Assembly: GCA_947499955.1 (NCBI GenBank)
Contig: CANMQI010000003.1
Coordinates: 248,001 to 312,000 of the forward strand
DNA length: 64,000 nucleotides
Direction: 5' to 3'
Origin: an uncultured Granulosicoccus sp.
Lineage (GTDB): Bacteria > Pseudomonadota > Gammaproteobacteria > Granulosicoccales > Granulosicoccaceae
Position 1 is the first letter of the stretch, and the number at the start of each line of letters is the position of its first letter. The position numbers were made by a program, and so were the translations under genes. The notes beneath the pieces were generated by a model, which was given only the letters and a program-made list of their open reading frames with translations, had not been told where the DNA came from and did not search any database. Positions 1 to 9,468 of this stretch are shown here, one piece after another.

Positions 1-585
1 GTTGCGCACCATGAACTCCTTGAGCACATCGTTCTGCACGGTGCCACTGAGAACCGCGCGATCCACACCCTGCTCCTCTCCGGCCACGATGAACATGGCC
101 AGTACCGGCAGTACCGCCCCGTTCATGGTCATTGAAACGGACATCTGATCCAGAGGAATACCATCGAACAGAATCTTCATGTCCTCGACACTGTCGATGG
201 CAACGCCTGCCTTGCCCACATCACCCACGACCCGCTCATGATCGCTGTCGTAACCGCGGTGAGTGGCCAGATCGAAGGCGACGGACAAACCCTTCTGACC
301 TGCTGCCAGATTCTTGCGATAGAAGGCATTGGACTCTTCCGCGGTCGAGAAGCCGGCGTATTGCCGTATCGTCCAGGGTCTGCCGGTATACATCGTACCG
401 CGCACACCGCGCACGAAGGGTGCCACGCCCGGCAGGGCATCTGCCGCCGCGTCCGGACAGTCCTCAGCCGTGTACAGGGGCTGGATGTTGATGCCCTCAG
501 GCGTCTCGGTGGTGATGGATTCGAGCGGACGATCCTTCAGCTCGCGCCTGGCAATCTCCGCCCAGCGATCCTTTGCGTCACTCAT
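1..585 (-). CDS. scpA: Methylmalonyl-CoA mutase, N-terminal 195 residues (runs off the window)
   Basis: Adenosylcobalamin enzyme converting (R)-methylmalonyl-CoA to succinyl-CoA, the last step of propionyl-CoA assimilation. The translation shows the family's acyl-CoA-binding N-terminal region with [18 protein letters not shown], then the barrel start with [18 protein letters not shown] and [12 protein letters not shown]. The start ATG at 585 overlaps the pccA stop as ATGA, so translation is probably coupled. The C-terminal cobalamin domain lies outside the window. The symbol follows the E. coli name; mutA or mcmA would serve equally. Recognition of the family is firm. Confidence 0.95.
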   Translation of the reverse strand, partial: MSDAKDRWAEIARRELKDRPLESITTETPEGINIQPLYTAEDCPDAAADALPGVAPFVRGVRGTMYTGRPWTIRQYAGFSTAEESNAFYRKNLAAGQKGLSVAFDLATHRGYDSDHERVVGDVGKAGVAIDSVEDMKILFDGIPLDQMSVSMTMNGAVLPVLAMFIVAGEEQGVDRAVLSGTVQNDVLKEFMVRN

Positions 586-2591
586 GCTTCAAACTCCATG
601 ATGATGTCATCCACCATCAGACTATCACCTTCGAATACAGGAATTCTCGACACGATACCGGCCTTCTCGGCCTGCAGCACGTTTTCCATCTTCATCGCTT
701 CAACCATTGCCAGAGGCTGACCCGGCTCGACAGAGTCACCTACATTGACCATCAGCGTCGTGACCAGTCCGGGCATGGGACACAGCAGGAACTTCGACAG
801 ATCTGCCGGTGCCTTGATCGGCATCAGCGCCGCAAGCTCTGCCTTGCGTGGACTCAACACCTGCGCCTTGATCAGGTATCCGCCATGCTCCAGACCCAAC
901 GCTGCCACACGCGGATACAGCTTGAAGTCATGTTCCTTGTCATCGATTTGAATCGTGGCAATGGTCTGACCCGGGGTCCAGTCAGTAGAGACGCTCGTCT
1001 CCTTGCCCGACTCATCCTGCAGCACGATACCGTCGGCAGTCGAGCGCACCGTCAGGCGGGTTTGTGACTGACCGATGATCGCGACAACATCACGCGTTGC
1101 AGCGTCCTGCCGTCCGCGTAGTACTGCAGCCCCGTGACCGGACACGGCAGCGCGTTGCGACCTTTCAGTGATCACCGTGGCTGCCACGGCAAACAGCGCC
1201 ATGGTCTCAGCCGGAGGATCCGTATCGTGGAATCCATCCGGATATTCCTCGTCAATGAAGGCCGTACTGAGATCACCGGCACGAAAACGTGGATGTTTCA
1301 TGATGGATGACAGGAATTGCAGATTGTTGCCGACCCCCATGAGGTCGAACTGGTCCAGTGCACGAGACATGTCATCGATGGCCGCTTCACGCGTCGTCGA
1401 CCAGGTGCACAACTTGGCAATCATGGGGTCGTAATACATGGAGATCTCTCCCCCTTCCTCGACACCGGTATCGTTGCGCACGACATGTTCGGCGGTGCTC
1501 AGCGTCTGCGGTGGACGGTATCGGCCAAGACGCCCGATGGATGGCAGGAAGTTGCGCTTCGGGTCTTCGGCATACAGACGAGACTCGATGGCCCAGCCGG
1601 TCAGCTTGACGTCTCCCTGCGTCATGCCCAGCTTCTCGCCGGCAGCCACACGAATCATCTGTTCGACAAGGTCGACCCCTGTGATCAGTTCGGTCACCGG
1701 ATGCTCGACCTGCAACCGTGTATTCATCTCCAGGAAGTAGAACTGCTTCTGGCTGTCGACGATGAATTCGACCGTACCTGCGCTGACATAGTCAACGGCG
1801 CGAGCCAGTGCAACCGCCTGATCGCCCATGGCCTGACGCGTTGCTTCATCGAGAAACGGCGACGGCGCCTCTTCAACCACTTTCTGGTTACGTCGTTGAA
1901 TGGAACATTCGCGTTCGCCCAGATAGATGCAGTTGCCATGGCTGTCGGCCATGACCTGAATCTCGATGTGGCGAGGCTGCGTGATGAATTTCTCGACAAA
2001 GATCCTGTCATCACCGAAAGAGGACTTGGCTTCCGAGCGAGAACGCTCGAAGCCTTCCAGAGCCTCGGCATCGTTCCAGGCGATGCGCATGCCCTTGCCA
2101 CCCCCACCGGCACTGGCCTTGATCATGACGGGGTAACCGATATCGGCGGAGATCTTCACGCATTCTTCGGCATCCTTGATGATGCCCATGAACCCCGGCA
2201 CGGTGTTGACACCGGCTTCGGCAGAGAGCTTTTTCGAGGTGATCTTGTCTCCCATGCACAGGATGGCACTGGCGGAGGGACCAATGAAGGTAATGCCTTC
2301 CTTTGCCAGCCGCTCGGAGAACTCGGCATTCTCGGACAGAAAACCGTAGCCGGGATGCACCGCATCGGCACCGCTCTGACGACAGGCGTCAACGACCTTG
2401 TCGATGATCAGGTAGCTCTCGGCAGCAGTCTTGCCGCCGATGCTGACGGCTTCATCGGCCATCTTCACATGCACGGCTTCGGCATCCACATCGGAGTGGA
2501 TGGCGACCGTCCTGATCCCCATGCGCCTGGCCGTGGAGAAGACACGACAGGCAATTTCGCCACGGTTGGCAACAAGTATTTTCTTGAACAT
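582..2591 (-). CDS. pccA: Propionyl-CoA carboxylase alpha subunit (biotin carboxylase plus biotin carrier)
   Basis: Carboxylates its own biotin with ATP and bicarbonate, for transfer to propionyl-CoA by PccB. 669 residues: biotin carboxylase N-domain opening [20 protein letters not shown]-grasp domain with a glycine-rich GGGGKGMR loop, C-domain, a linker, and a C-terminal biotinyl domain with EAMKMEN (biotin Lys about 634). I chose the ATG at 2591 over an in-frame GTG at 2606 because the homologous N-terminus starts at MFKK and GTGAGG lies about 10 nt upstream. The substrate call rests on the neighbouring methylmalonyl-CoA mutase; acetyl- or methylcrotonyl-CoA carboxylases share this architecture. 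Confidence 0.93.
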   Translation of the reverse strand: MFKKILVANRGEIACRVFSTARRMGIRTVAIHSDVDAEAVHVKMADEAVSIGGKTAAESYLIIDKVVDACRQSGADAVHPGYGFLSENAEFSERLAKEGITFIGPSASAILCMGDKITSKKLSAEAGVNTVPGFMGIIKDAEECVKISADIGYPVMIKASAGGGGKGMRIAWNDAEALEGFERSRSEAKSSFGDDRIFVEKFITQPRHIEIQVMADSHGNCIYLGERECSIQRRNQKVVEEAPSPFLDEATRQAMGDQAVALARAVDYVSAGTVEFIVDSQKQFYFLEMNTRLQVEHPVTELITGVDLVEQMIRVAAGEKLGMTQGDVKLTGWAIESRLYAEDPKRNFLPSIGRLGRYRPPQTLSTAEHVVRNDTGVEEGGEISMYYDPMIAKLCTWSTTREAAIDDMSRALDQFDLMGVGNNLQFLSSIMKHPRFRAGDLSTAFIDEEYPDGFHDTDPPAETMALFAVAATVITERSQRAAVSGHGAAVLRGRQDAATRDVVAIIGQSQTRLTVRSTADGIVLQDESGKETSVSTDWTPGQTIATIQIDDKEHDFKLYPRVAALGLEHGGYLIKAQVLSPRKAELAALMPIKAPADLSKFLLCPMPGLVTTLMVNVGDSVEPGQPLAMVEAMKMENVLQAEKAGIVSRIPVFEGDSLMVDDIIMEFEA

Positions 2592-2602
2592 GGTGTCTTG
2601 CC

Positions 2603-4135
2603 TCACAGTGGAATGTTGTCGTGCTTTCTATCGGGACGTACGACGGACTTGTTCTTCAGCAGCTCGAAAGCCCTCGCAACACGGCGCCGCGTGGAGTGCG
2701 GTTGAATGACCTCGTCGATGAAGCCACGTTGGGCTGCGATGAAGGGGTTGGCAAAACGTTCTTCATAGTCGAGCGTGCGCTTGGCGATCTTCTCCGGATC
2801 ACCCAGCTCGCTGCGGTACAGGATTTCCGTAGCGCCCTTGGCCCCCATGACCGCGATCTCGGCCGTGGGCCAGGCGTAGTTCACATCCGCTCGAATATGC
2901 TTGGAGGCCATGACGTCGTAGGCACCGCCATAGGCCTTGCGCAGAATGACCGTCACTTTCGGCACCGTGGCCTCGGCGTAGGCGAACAGCAGCTTGGCGC
3001 CATGCTTGATGATGCCGCCGTACTCCTGCGACGTGCCCGGCAGGAAACCCGGCACATCAACCAGGGTCAGCAGCGGGATGTTGAAGGCATCGCAGAAGCG
3101 CACGAAACGCGCAGCCTTGCGCGCACTCTGGATATCGAGACAACCGGCCAGCACCATGGGCTGATTGGCCACCACGCCGATACTCTCACCGTTGATGCGA
3201 ATGAATCCGCACAGGATGTTACCGGCGTGATCCGCCTGGATCTCGAAGAAATCACCCTCATCGGCAATGCTGCGAATGGCCTCATGCATGTCATAGGCCT
3301 TGCTGGAATCCTTCGGGATCAGCGTATCCAGCGCAGGCTCCAGACGGTCGAACGGATCGGTGGTATCCAGTACCGGGGCCGCCGTGCTGCTCGATTGCGG
3401 CAGGAAGTCATACAGACGTCGGATTTCCAGCAGGGTATCGATATCGTTGTCGAATGCACCATCTGCCACGGATGACGTCTTGGTGTGGGTGCCGGCACCA
3501 CCGAGCTCCTCGGCCGTGACGACCTCATTGGTCACGGTCTTGACCACGTCAGGTCCGGTGACGAACATATGGCTGGTGTCTCTGACCATGAAGATGAAAT
3601 CGGTCATGGCCGGGGAATACACCGCACCGCCGGCACAGGGGCCCATGATGACCGAGATCTGGGGGATGACACCCGATGCCTGCACATTGCGATAGAAGAC
3701 CTCGGCATAGCCACCCAGGGATGCCACCCCTTCCTGAATACGCGCACCACCCGAGTCATTGAGGCCGATGACCGGTACGCCGTTCTGTACAGCCAGATCC
3801 ATGATCTTGCAGATCTTCTCGGCATGCGTCTCTGACAGCGAGCCACCAAAGACGGTGAAATCCTGTGAGAACACATACACCGGCCGACCATTGATCGTAC
3901 CCCAGCCTGTCACCACACCATCACCCGGCGGCCGATCGTCGGCCATACCGAAATCCGTGCAGCGATGAGTCTTGTACATGTCGTACTCTTCAAACGACTC
4001 GTCATCGAGCAGAACGTCGATGCGTTCGCGAGCAGTCAGCTTGCCCTTGGCATGTTGCTTGTCGATCCGCTCCTGTCCGCCGCCCAGGCGGGCTTTCGCT
4101 CGACGGTTCTCCAGCTCATGCGTGATGGCATTCAT
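2603..4135 (-). CDS. pccB: Propionyl-CoA carboxylase beta subunit (carboxyltransferase)
   Basis: Transfers the carboxyl group from biotin to propionyl-CoA to give (S)-methylmalonyl-CoA. 510 residues, the usual length for PccB, with both crotonase-fold carboxyltransferase halves: [19 protein letters not shown] and [13 protein letters not shown] in the first, the oxyanion stretch [16 protein letters not shown], and [20 protein letters not shown] plus [13 protein letters not shown] in the second. AAGGAG sits 8 nt before the ATG. First gene of a pccB-pccA-mutase operon, divergent from the acyl-CoA regulator at 4256, which probably controls it. Confidence 0.95.
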   Translation of the reverse strand: MNAITHELENRRAKARLGGGQERIDKQHAKGKLTARERIDVLLDDESFEEYDMYKTHRCTDFGMADDRPPGDGVVTGWGTINGRPVYVFSQDFTVFGGSLSETHAEKICKIMDLAVQNGVPVIGLNDSGGARIQEGVASLGGYAEVFYRNVQASGVIPQISVIMGPCAGGAVYSPAMTDFIFMVRDTSHMFVTGPDVVKTVTNEVVTAEELGGAGTHTKTSSVADGAFDNDIDTLLEIRRLYDFLPQSSSTAAPVLDTTDPFDRLEPALDTLIPKDSSKAYDMHEAIRSIADEGDFFEIQADHAGNILCGFIRINGESIGVVANQPMVLAGCLDIQSARKAARFVRFCDAFNIPLLTLVDVPGFLPGTSQEYGGIIKHGAKLLFAYAEATVPKVTVILRKAYGGAYDVMASKHIRADVNYAWPTAEIAVMGAKGATEILYRSELGDPEKIAKRTLDYEERFANPFIAAQRGFIDEVIQPHSTRRRVARAFELLKNKSVVRPDRKHDNIPL

Positions 4136-4232
4136 CGCTACTGCTCCTTATTGGTATTTCCCTACAATTACAATTTTCCACCCCCATGGCAACTGTATTA
4201 AGGCATCGTCTTGTTAATATTGCAAAATACAC

Positions 4233-4247
4233 TTTACAAATAGTAAA
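4233..4247. promoter_or_regulatory. Inverted repeat in the pccB / regulator divergent promoter
   Basis: TTTAC-(5 nt)-GTAAA sits 8 nt before the ATG of the regulator, inside an AT-rich 120-bp divergent promoter region. A nearby TTGCAAAA at 4220 resembles the TTTGCAAA-type cores reported for RamB/ScfR regulators (knowledge of the family). TTGTTA at 4211 and TACAAA at 4235, 18 bp apart, could be the regulator's own -35/-10, which would put the repeat over the start site and suggest autorepression. Assignment is inference. Confidence 0.4.
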
Positions 4248-4255
4248 CTTGTGTA

Positions 4256-5674
4256 ATGCGCGGACATAAGCTGTTCATCGGTGAAAAATTGCGTGTTCTT
4301 CGCGAAGAACACAGACTGACGCAGGCGCGATTTGCAGAAAGGCTCGGCATCTCGACCAGTTACCTGAATCAGCTGGAAAACAACCAGCGCCATGCCACGG
4401 CCACGGTCCTGATGGGACTGGCCGAGCACTTCTCCGTCGATATTGCCAGTCTGTCCCGACAGGACAGTGATCGACTGCTGGCAACCCTCACGGAGGTCTT
4501 TGCCGACCCGCTGTTCAAGGACAAGACGCCCTCCAGCCGCGAATTGCGTCTCGCCAGCCAGAACTCGCCGGCGGTGGCCATGGCGCTGGTCACCCTGCAT
4601 CAATCCCTGCGGCGTGCCCATGATCAGCTGGCCGAGCTGGACAACACGATCACCCGAGCCGGCGTTATCGTGCAGGCCACCTCGTACGAGCAGGTGCGTG
4701 ACTACTTCCACTTCAACAACAACTACGTGCATGAGCTGGACCTGGCCGCAGAATCATTGTCGGAAAGCCTGTTCGATTCCAGCGCCAGTGATCGCGATCA
4801 GTTGCTCATGCAACACCTGAAAGCCACTCACAAGGTCAGCATCGGCATCGATCTGTCGAATAACGAGATCATCCGCACCTACGATCCCGAAACCCGACAA
4901 CTGCATCTGAACAGGCGCCACCCGGCATCCACCCGCGCCTTCCAGATGGCACACCAGATTGCCTTGCTCGAACAAAGCGATACGATGGATGCGCTTATCG
5001 CCAAGGCCAGCTTCGGCAATGAGGAAGCCAACAAGGTCTGCCGCATCGGCCTGGCCAATTACTTCGCTGGCGCACTGCTGATGCCCTACACACGCTTCCA
5101 GAAGTCAGCACGCGAACTACGCCATGACCTGGTGGATATGGCTGATCGTTTCCAGACCAGCCTGGAGCAGGTCTCCCATCGACTGAGTACCCTGCAACGA
5201 CCTGGCTTGCCGGGTGTCCCGATCTTCTTCGCACGGCTCGACCGTGCGGGGAACATCACCAAACGCCACAGTGCCACCAAGCTGCAGTTTGCCCGCTTCG
5301 GCTCCGCCTGCCCGCTGTGGAATGCTCACCGCGCATTCGAAACTCCCGGCCGGATCATTCGTCAGCTGGCTGAAACACCCGATGGTGTGCAATACCTGTG
5401 TCTGGCCTGCACGGTGGACAAGCCTACCGGCGGCTTCAAGGACCCCACGCAGCAATACGCTCTGGCCTTGGGTTGTGAATACCGCTTCAAGGACGAGTTC
5501 GTCTACAGCGACAACTTTGCCGGACAACCGCTGGAGAATTTCGAGCCCATTGGTATCTCATGCAGAATCTGCGAGCGTGAGCATTGCATCCAACGCGCCC
5601 TGCCGCCCCTGAAACGGGGGCTGACCATTGATCTGAACAGCCGCGAACTGATGCCCTACTCTCTCGATGAATGA
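4256..5674 (+). CDS. XRE-type short-chain fatty acyl-CoA regulator (ScfR/RamB family)
   Basis: Predicted cytoplasmic transcription factor that senses short acyl-CoAs and controls the divergent propionyl-CoA genes. 472 residues: XRE helix-turn-helix at about 10-65 (LTQARFAERLGIS, YLNQLENNQR), a middle ImmA/IrrE-like domain in which the HExxH motif is replaced by AHQIALLEQ and so looks non-catalytic, and a C-terminal DUF2083-type domain with cysteine pairs (LCLAC, SCRICEREHC) followed by the family's RALPP. No Shine-Dalgarno sequence precedes the ATG; the message may be leaderless. Its stop overlaps the convergent MgtC gene by 19 bp. The ligand is inferred from neighbours. Confidence 0.88.
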   Translation: MRGHKLFIGEKLRVLREEHRLTQARFAERLGISTSYLNQLENNQRHATATVLMGLAEHFSVDIASLSRQDSDRLLATLTEVFADPLFKDKTPSSRELRLASQNSPAVAMALVTLHQSLRRAHDQLAELDNTITRAGVIVQATSYEQVRDYFHFNNNYVHELDLAAESLSESLFDSSASDRDQLLMQHLKATHKVSIGIDLSNNEIIRTYDPETRQLHLNRRHPASTRAFQMAHQIALLEQSDTMDALIAKASFGNEEANKVCRIGLANYFAGALLMPYTRFQKSARELRHDLVDMADRFQTSLEQVSHRLSTLQRPGLPGVPIFFARLDRAGNITKRHSATKLQFARFGSACPLWNAHRAFETPGRIIRQLAETPDGVQYLCLACTVDKPTGGFKDPTQQYALALGCEYRFKDEFVYSDNFAGQPLENFEPIGISCRICEREHCIQRALPPLKRGLTIDLNSRELMPYSLDE

Positions 5675-6180
5675 ATGCGCTCTTCGTGGTCTTCATCCTC
5701 ATCCTTGGTGCCGACGGCAATCGATACATGCCGCAGCAGGCCGATGACGATAAGTCCGGCCACACAGGATATCAGCGCAATACGCCAGTAACCCAGACCA
5801 CAGGCAAGACCGATGCTCGCCGCCAGCCACATGCCGGCCCCGGTGGTCAGACCCTTCACATTACCCTTCGTATAGACGACCATTCCGGCGGCCAGAAATG
5901 CAACCCCGCCCGTCACCGCTTCTACCAGTCGCAGCGGATCGAGCCGGAGGGCATCATTCTCTCCCTCGGCCACTATCATCAGTTCCAGAGTAATCACGGC
6001 AAAGACCGCCGACGCCATACCGATGACCATATGCGTTCGCAGGCCAGCCGTGTTCTTGCGCATTTCGCGCTCCAGACCGATCAGGCCGCTGAACAAGGCA
6101 GCGCCGGCAACCCGGACTGCAATGACCAGCATCGACAGGCCCTGCTCGGTACCAAATTCTGCGAGAAGAGTATCCAGCAT
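5656..6180 (-). CDS. MgtC/SapB family inner-membrane protein
   Basis: Small membrane protein of the MgtC family, whose members affect growth at low magnesium or regulate membrane ATP synthesis; the role here is unknown. 174 residues with about five hydrophobic segments and the family signature GLIGLEREMRKNTAGLRTHM near residues 35-55, then VTGGVAFLAAGMV. It has only the short membrane domain plus a charged tail (KDEDEDHEE), without the C-terminal ACT-like domain of Salmonella MgtC. Its 3' end overlaps that of the regulator at 4256-5674. No regulatory signal was recognised. Confidence 0.85.
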   Translation of the reverse strand: MLDTLLAEFGTEQGLSMLVIAVRVAGAALFSGLIGLEREMRKNTAGLRTHMVIGMASAVFAVITLELMIVAEGENDALRLDPLRLVEAVTGGVAFLAAGMVVYTKGNVKGLTTGAGMWLAASIGLACGLGYWRIALISCVAGLIVIGLLRHVSIAVGTKDEDEDHEERIHSSRE

Positions 6181-6449
6181 CAGTATGCACCGTTATCGCG
6201 GCTGGATTGGCAAGCTGCCTGCCAGCCCTCTTGCGGACGATAAACCGACTGCGCGATAAGGCACTGGCCATGCAATATTTTCATGACCTGAGCCCTTTGG
6301 AAAAAGCAGCTTGCGATGCAGGGACTTGCGTGATCTGACACTGGAAAATCCGGTCCAATACCATGCCGTGTCCGCTCTCACACAGGCGGCTGGATCCCAT
6401 ACAATGCGGTGTGCGATCTCATCACTTGCCAACCAGAGCGATTACCGTC

Positions 6450-6818
6450 ATGAGCGACGTCAAGGTAGTATCCTTTTCCAACCCGCCCGCCTCCAGTTCC
6501 AGCCGCCGCCTGGCGGACCTGCCGGACAGAGTGGTCGATGGCGACCCGCACCACGAAACTCAGATACAGTTTGAAAGCGAGGACAAGTCACTGCTGGCAG
6601 GCAGCTGGACCAGCACCCCCGGTAAATGGCATGCCTTTACCGACAGGGACGAGTTCTGCTACATCATCTACGGCCACTGCCGCCTGATCAGCGAGTCCGG
6701 TGAGTCCCATACCTACAAGACTGGCGATGCCTTCCTCATTCCCAATGGTTTCAAAGGCTACTGGGAAGTCATCGAGGAAACACGCAAGCACTTTGTCATC
6801 AGACAATACCAGTCGTGA
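6450..6818 (+). CDS. Cupin-domain protein (DUF861-like)
   Basis: 122-residue single-domain cupin of unknown substrate. The double-stranded beta-helix covers roughly residues 45-115, with GKWHAFTDRDEFCYIIYGHCRL and GDAFLIPNGFKGYWEV typical of the DUF861/EutQ-like group. I chose ATG 6450 (MSDVKVVS) because an upstream in-frame ATG at 6363 only adds an arginine-rich, low-quality stretch. No operon partner; the next gene is convergent, with a hairpin between them. A binding or sugar-isomerase-like role is possible but not shown. Confidence 0.75.
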   Translation: MSDVKVVSFSNPPASSSSRRLADLPDRVVDGDPHHETQIQFESEDKSLLAGSWTSTPGKWHAFTDRDEFCYIIYGHCRLISESGESHTYKTGDAFLIPNGFKGYWEVIEETRKHFVIRQYQS

Positions 6819-6850
6819 CCAGACCCGGTAATCTGAAATAGGGAAGCCTC

Positions 6851-6886
6851 CCCCCGGCGCGTCAGCTGCAAAAACGCGCTCGGGGG
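6851..6886. terminator. Bidirectional hairpin terminator between convergent genes
   Basis: CCCCCG-GCGCGT pairs with ACGCGC-(T)-CGGGGG across an 11-nt loop: a 12-bp GC-rich stem with one bulged base. It lies 32 bp after the cupin stop and 11 bp after the UspA stop. On the minus strand the loop supplies a short T run; there is no long U tract. Confidence 0.6.
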
Positions 6887-6897
6887 ATGGGCGAAGG

Positions 6898-7395
6898 TCA
6901 GTCTTCGTCAGAACGGTACGGCACGACCAGCGTCGGAATGGTTGCCCGGCGCAGCACGCGCTTGGCGGTTGAGCCCAGAAAGGTCTGGGAGAAACCATGG
7001 CTGTGCGCCCCGAGCACGATCAGGTCGCAGCCAAGCTCCTTCGAGCGGCGCAGGATGACCTCTGCCGGATGTCCCTCCACCACTTCGATCTTTTCTATCT
7101 GCTGCCGGATGTGCTGCGAATCTTCCGGCAAGGCAGACCAGAACCGTTCCTGCCGTTCTGCCAGTTCCTGTTCGATATTCTTCTGGCGTGTCTGCAGCGC
7201 AGTTTCACGCGCCTTTTCGTCCTGAATGAACAACCTCAGGGTGATGCGAGCATCCTCACTCATCGGCTCGGCAACATGCAGAATATGAATCAGGGCACCG
7301 GTAGCCTTGGCCAATCCGACCGCCTGATGCAGCGCGTAGGTCGAGTTGACAGACAGATCTGTCGTGAACAGCATTCTTGACACTGAAGAAATCAT
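6898..7395 (-). CDS. Universal stress protein (UspA family), last gene of the TRAP operon
   Basis: 165-residue single Usp domain. LFTTDLS near the N-terminus and GAHSHGFSQTFLGSTAKRV with TIPTLVVP near the end form the ATP-binding pattern G-x2-G-x9-G-S/T. The ATG at 7395 has AAGGGA 10 nt upstream; a longer frame to 7431 would overlap the transporter gene. UspA proteins encoded beside TRAP transporters, such as TeaD of Halomonas, bind ATP and modulate transport (family knowledge), so the same is likely here. The spacing of 25 bp after the large subunit supports an operon. Confidence 0.9.
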   Translation of the reverse strand: MISSVSRMLFTTDLSVNSTYALHQAVGLAKATGALIHILHVAEPMSEDARITLRLFIQDEKARETALQTRQKNIEQELAERQERFWSALPEDSQHIRQQIEKIEVVEGHPAEVILRRSKELGCDLIVLGAHSHGFSQTFLGSTAKRVLRRATIPTLVVPYRSDED

Positions 7396-7420
7396 GTTGG
7401 ATTTATCCCTTGTAGGCAGA

Positions 7421-8761
7421 TCAATAACCAAAGTAGCGTGGCAGCCACAATGATATCTGCGGGAAGAACGCGATGATGAAAATGGCAGCTGTATTGATCA
7501 CCGCGAATGGCAAGGCCTTGAGGGATATTTCCTCGATGGATATCTTGGAAATCCCCGAGGCGATGAACAGATTCTCACCCAGAGGCGGTGTCTGGAATCC
7601 GATACCCAGCGTACAGATCATGACGACACCAAAGTGTATGGGGTCGATGCCGACACTGTAGGCCACCGGCAACATGACGGGTACCAGGATCAGAATGGTG
7701 GCCAGCGTTTCCATGAACATGCCGACAAACAGCAGAAAGATGATGATCAAGGTCCATATCACATAGAGATTGTCGGTGAAAGACAACATGCTCTCGGCAA
7801 TGACCGCCGGAATCTGATTCTCTACCAGCAACCTGCCGAACACCGTGGCGGTGAACATGATCAGCAGTACGCGACCGGTCAACCAGGTCGTGGTTTCCAA
7901 TGCGGTGAACAGCTTCTTCCAGCTCATCTCGCGGTAGATGAATGTACCGACTATCAGGGTATAGAAGATTGCCACGATGGCAGCCTCGGTCGGTGTGAAG
8001 AATCCGGAGTAGATACCGCCCAGAATGACAACCGGCGCCATCAGTGCCCAGAAGCCGCGGTACAGCTCACACCAGATCTGGCGCGATGACCAACCTTCGG
8101 TCGTCCCCTTGTAGCCATGCTTCTTCGCCAGGAAATAGTTCATCAGCAGCAAGCTGCCAGCGATCAGGAAAGCGGGAAGAAACCCGGCAATGAACAGCTT
8201 GGGAATCGACACCGTCTGGAAAACACCGAACTTGTCGACAGCTTCCGGCGGTGGTGGCATGCCCAGAGCTGCAATACCGAAGATGATCATCGGGATGGAG
8301 GGCGGGATGACAATGCCCAGACCACCGGAGGATGCCGTGATGGCTGATGCATAACCCTTGCTGTAACCACGATCGATCATGGCCGGGATCATCAGCATGC
8401 CGACCGCTGCCGTGGTGGCAGGGCCGGAGCCGGAGATGGCACCGAAGAACAGACAGGCGACCACGGCGGCTGCCGACATACCACCGGTAAACGGCCCCGC
8501 GAAGCTCTCCGCCACATTGATCAGTCGTCGCGACAAGCCGGCCGCCTCCATCAACGCACCAGCGAGGATGAATGCCGGCAGCGCCATCAGCGGGAACGAG
8601 CCCACTGAGGTAAAGGCGATCTGTACGAACTTGATCGGATTGTCGCCCAGATAGATGAACGATATCAGCGTCGACACACCCAGTGCCACGGTGATTGGCG
8701 CGCCGATGAACAGCAGCGCCAGAAACGATCCGAACAGGATCAGAATGATTTCACTTTCCAT
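7421..8761 (-). CDS. TRAP transporter large permease subunit (DctM/TauM-type)
   Basis: 446-residue DctM-family membrane protein with about 12 hydrophobic segments; it carries the Na+-coupled transport pathway. Family landmarks are LLFIGAPITVALG, SFPLMALPAFILAGALMEAAGLS, FFGAISGSGPATTAAVG and GIVIPPSIPMIIFG. ATG 8761 follows AGGA by about 10 nt; an in-frame TTG lies two codons upstream. With the small subunit, the binding protein and the divergent taurine genes, taurine is the likely substrate (TauKLM-like), but ectoine- or C4-acid-type TRAP systems cannot be excluded from sequence alone. Confidence 0.93.
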   Translation of the reverse strand: MESEIILILFGSFLALLFIGAPITVALGVSTLISFIYLGDNPIKFVQIAFTSVGSFPLMALPAFILAGALMEAAGLSRRLINVAESFAGPFTGGMSAAAVVACLFFGAISGSGPATTAAVGMLMIPAMIDRGYSKGYASAITASSGGLGIVIPPSIPMIIFGIAALGMPPPPEAVDKFGVFQTVSIPKLFIAGFLPAFLIAGSLLLMNYFLAKKHGYKGTTEGWSSRQIWCELYRGFWALMAPVVILGGIYSGFFTPTEAAIVAIFYTLIVGTFIYREMSWKKLFTALETTTWLTGRVLLIMFTATVFGRLLVENQIPAVIAESMLSFTDNLYVIWTLIIIFLLFVGMFMETLATILILVPVMLPVAYSVGIDPIHFGVVMICTLGIGFQTPPLGENLFIASGISKISIEEISLKALPFAVINTAAIFIIAFFPQISLWLPRYFGY

Positions 8762-8788
8762 TGCCAAGAATTCCTGATTGAGTCCGAA

Positions 8789-9328
8789 TCAGCTTCCGCT
8801 GCGTTCCAGTTCCGATTTGACTTCGTCCAGATCGATGGCATCCGGATCGCGCATGTCCTGCTTGAGAATCAACTTCTTGTAGTTGACTTGCAGAACCCTG
8901 AATGTCATCAACGAGAAGGCAATGGGCAGAACGATATATACCCAGCTCAGATGAAAGCCCATGGTCTGTGATGACTGAAACTTGTTCATCTTGTTGAAGA
9001 TGAAATCGATGGACAGGTAGATGAACACGACGTTGAACGCAATCCAGAACAGGTCTGCAAACGCCTCGATGTACTTGATGGCGCCAGCGGGCAGAAACTT
9101 GAATTGAAACGTCACTCTGTTGTGAGCAGCCATCTTGGCCGCATAGCTGGCACCGAAGAAAACGAACCAGACAAACATGTAGACAGTCAGCTCCTCGAGC
9201 CAGGAGAACGAGAAATTGAACAGTGTTCTGACCACCACCTGCAGAAACAGCAAGCAGACAAAAGTGGCCAGCAATGCGCGGCACAAATAGCTTTCTATAT
9301 TGTCGACAAAGTTCCAGAATCTATCCAT
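8789..9328 (-). CDS. TRAP transporter small permease subunit (DctQ/TauL-type)
   Basis: 179-residue four-helix membrane subunit that pairs with the large permease. Hydrophobic segments near residues 20-40, 50-70, 90-110 and 130-150; SWLEELTVYMFVWFVFFGAS is the typical DctQ second helix. I chose ATG 9328 (MDRFWNFVD), preceded by AGAGAA, rather than the frame reaching 9409, which would run through the hairpin at 9386-9418. It ends 27 bp before the large-subunit start. Confidence 0.9.
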   Translation of the reverse strand: MDRFWNFVDNIESYLCRALLATFVCLLFLQVVVRTLFNFSFSWLEELTVYMFVWFVFFGASYAAKMAAHNRVTFQFKFLPAGAIKYIEAFADLFWIAFNVVFIYLSIDFIFNKMNKFQSSQTMGFHLSWVYIVLPIAFSLMTFRVLQVNYKKLILKQDMRDPDAIDLDEVKSELERSGS

Positions 9329-9385
9329 TACATTCTCTGTCTGGTTCGCAGTTGTAGTGTTCTTGGTAAGATCAGACGACCGGTA

Positions 9386-9418
9386 GACAGGCTGTTGCCA
9401 GAATGACAACAGCCTGTC
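9386..9418 (-). terminator. Intercistronic hairpin after the TRAP binding-protein gene
   Basis: Perfect 12-bp stem (GACAGGCTGTTG with its complement, 9-nt loop) placed between the binding-protein stop (9469) and the small permease start (9328). No U tract follows, so it more likely partly terminates or protects the upstream mRNA 3' end, giving more binding protein than permease. Function is inferred from position. Confidence 0.65.
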
Positions 9419-9468
9419 ACCCGCGAACGCAGGTGTTCACCCACGCCGCGGGTTGCCGTCAGCTCGTA

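Noticed and set aside
132-491. Plus-strand frames within the first 2.6 kb
   Set aside because: They are Arg/His-rich antisense shadows of the mutase and pccA genes, as expected in GC-rich DNA.
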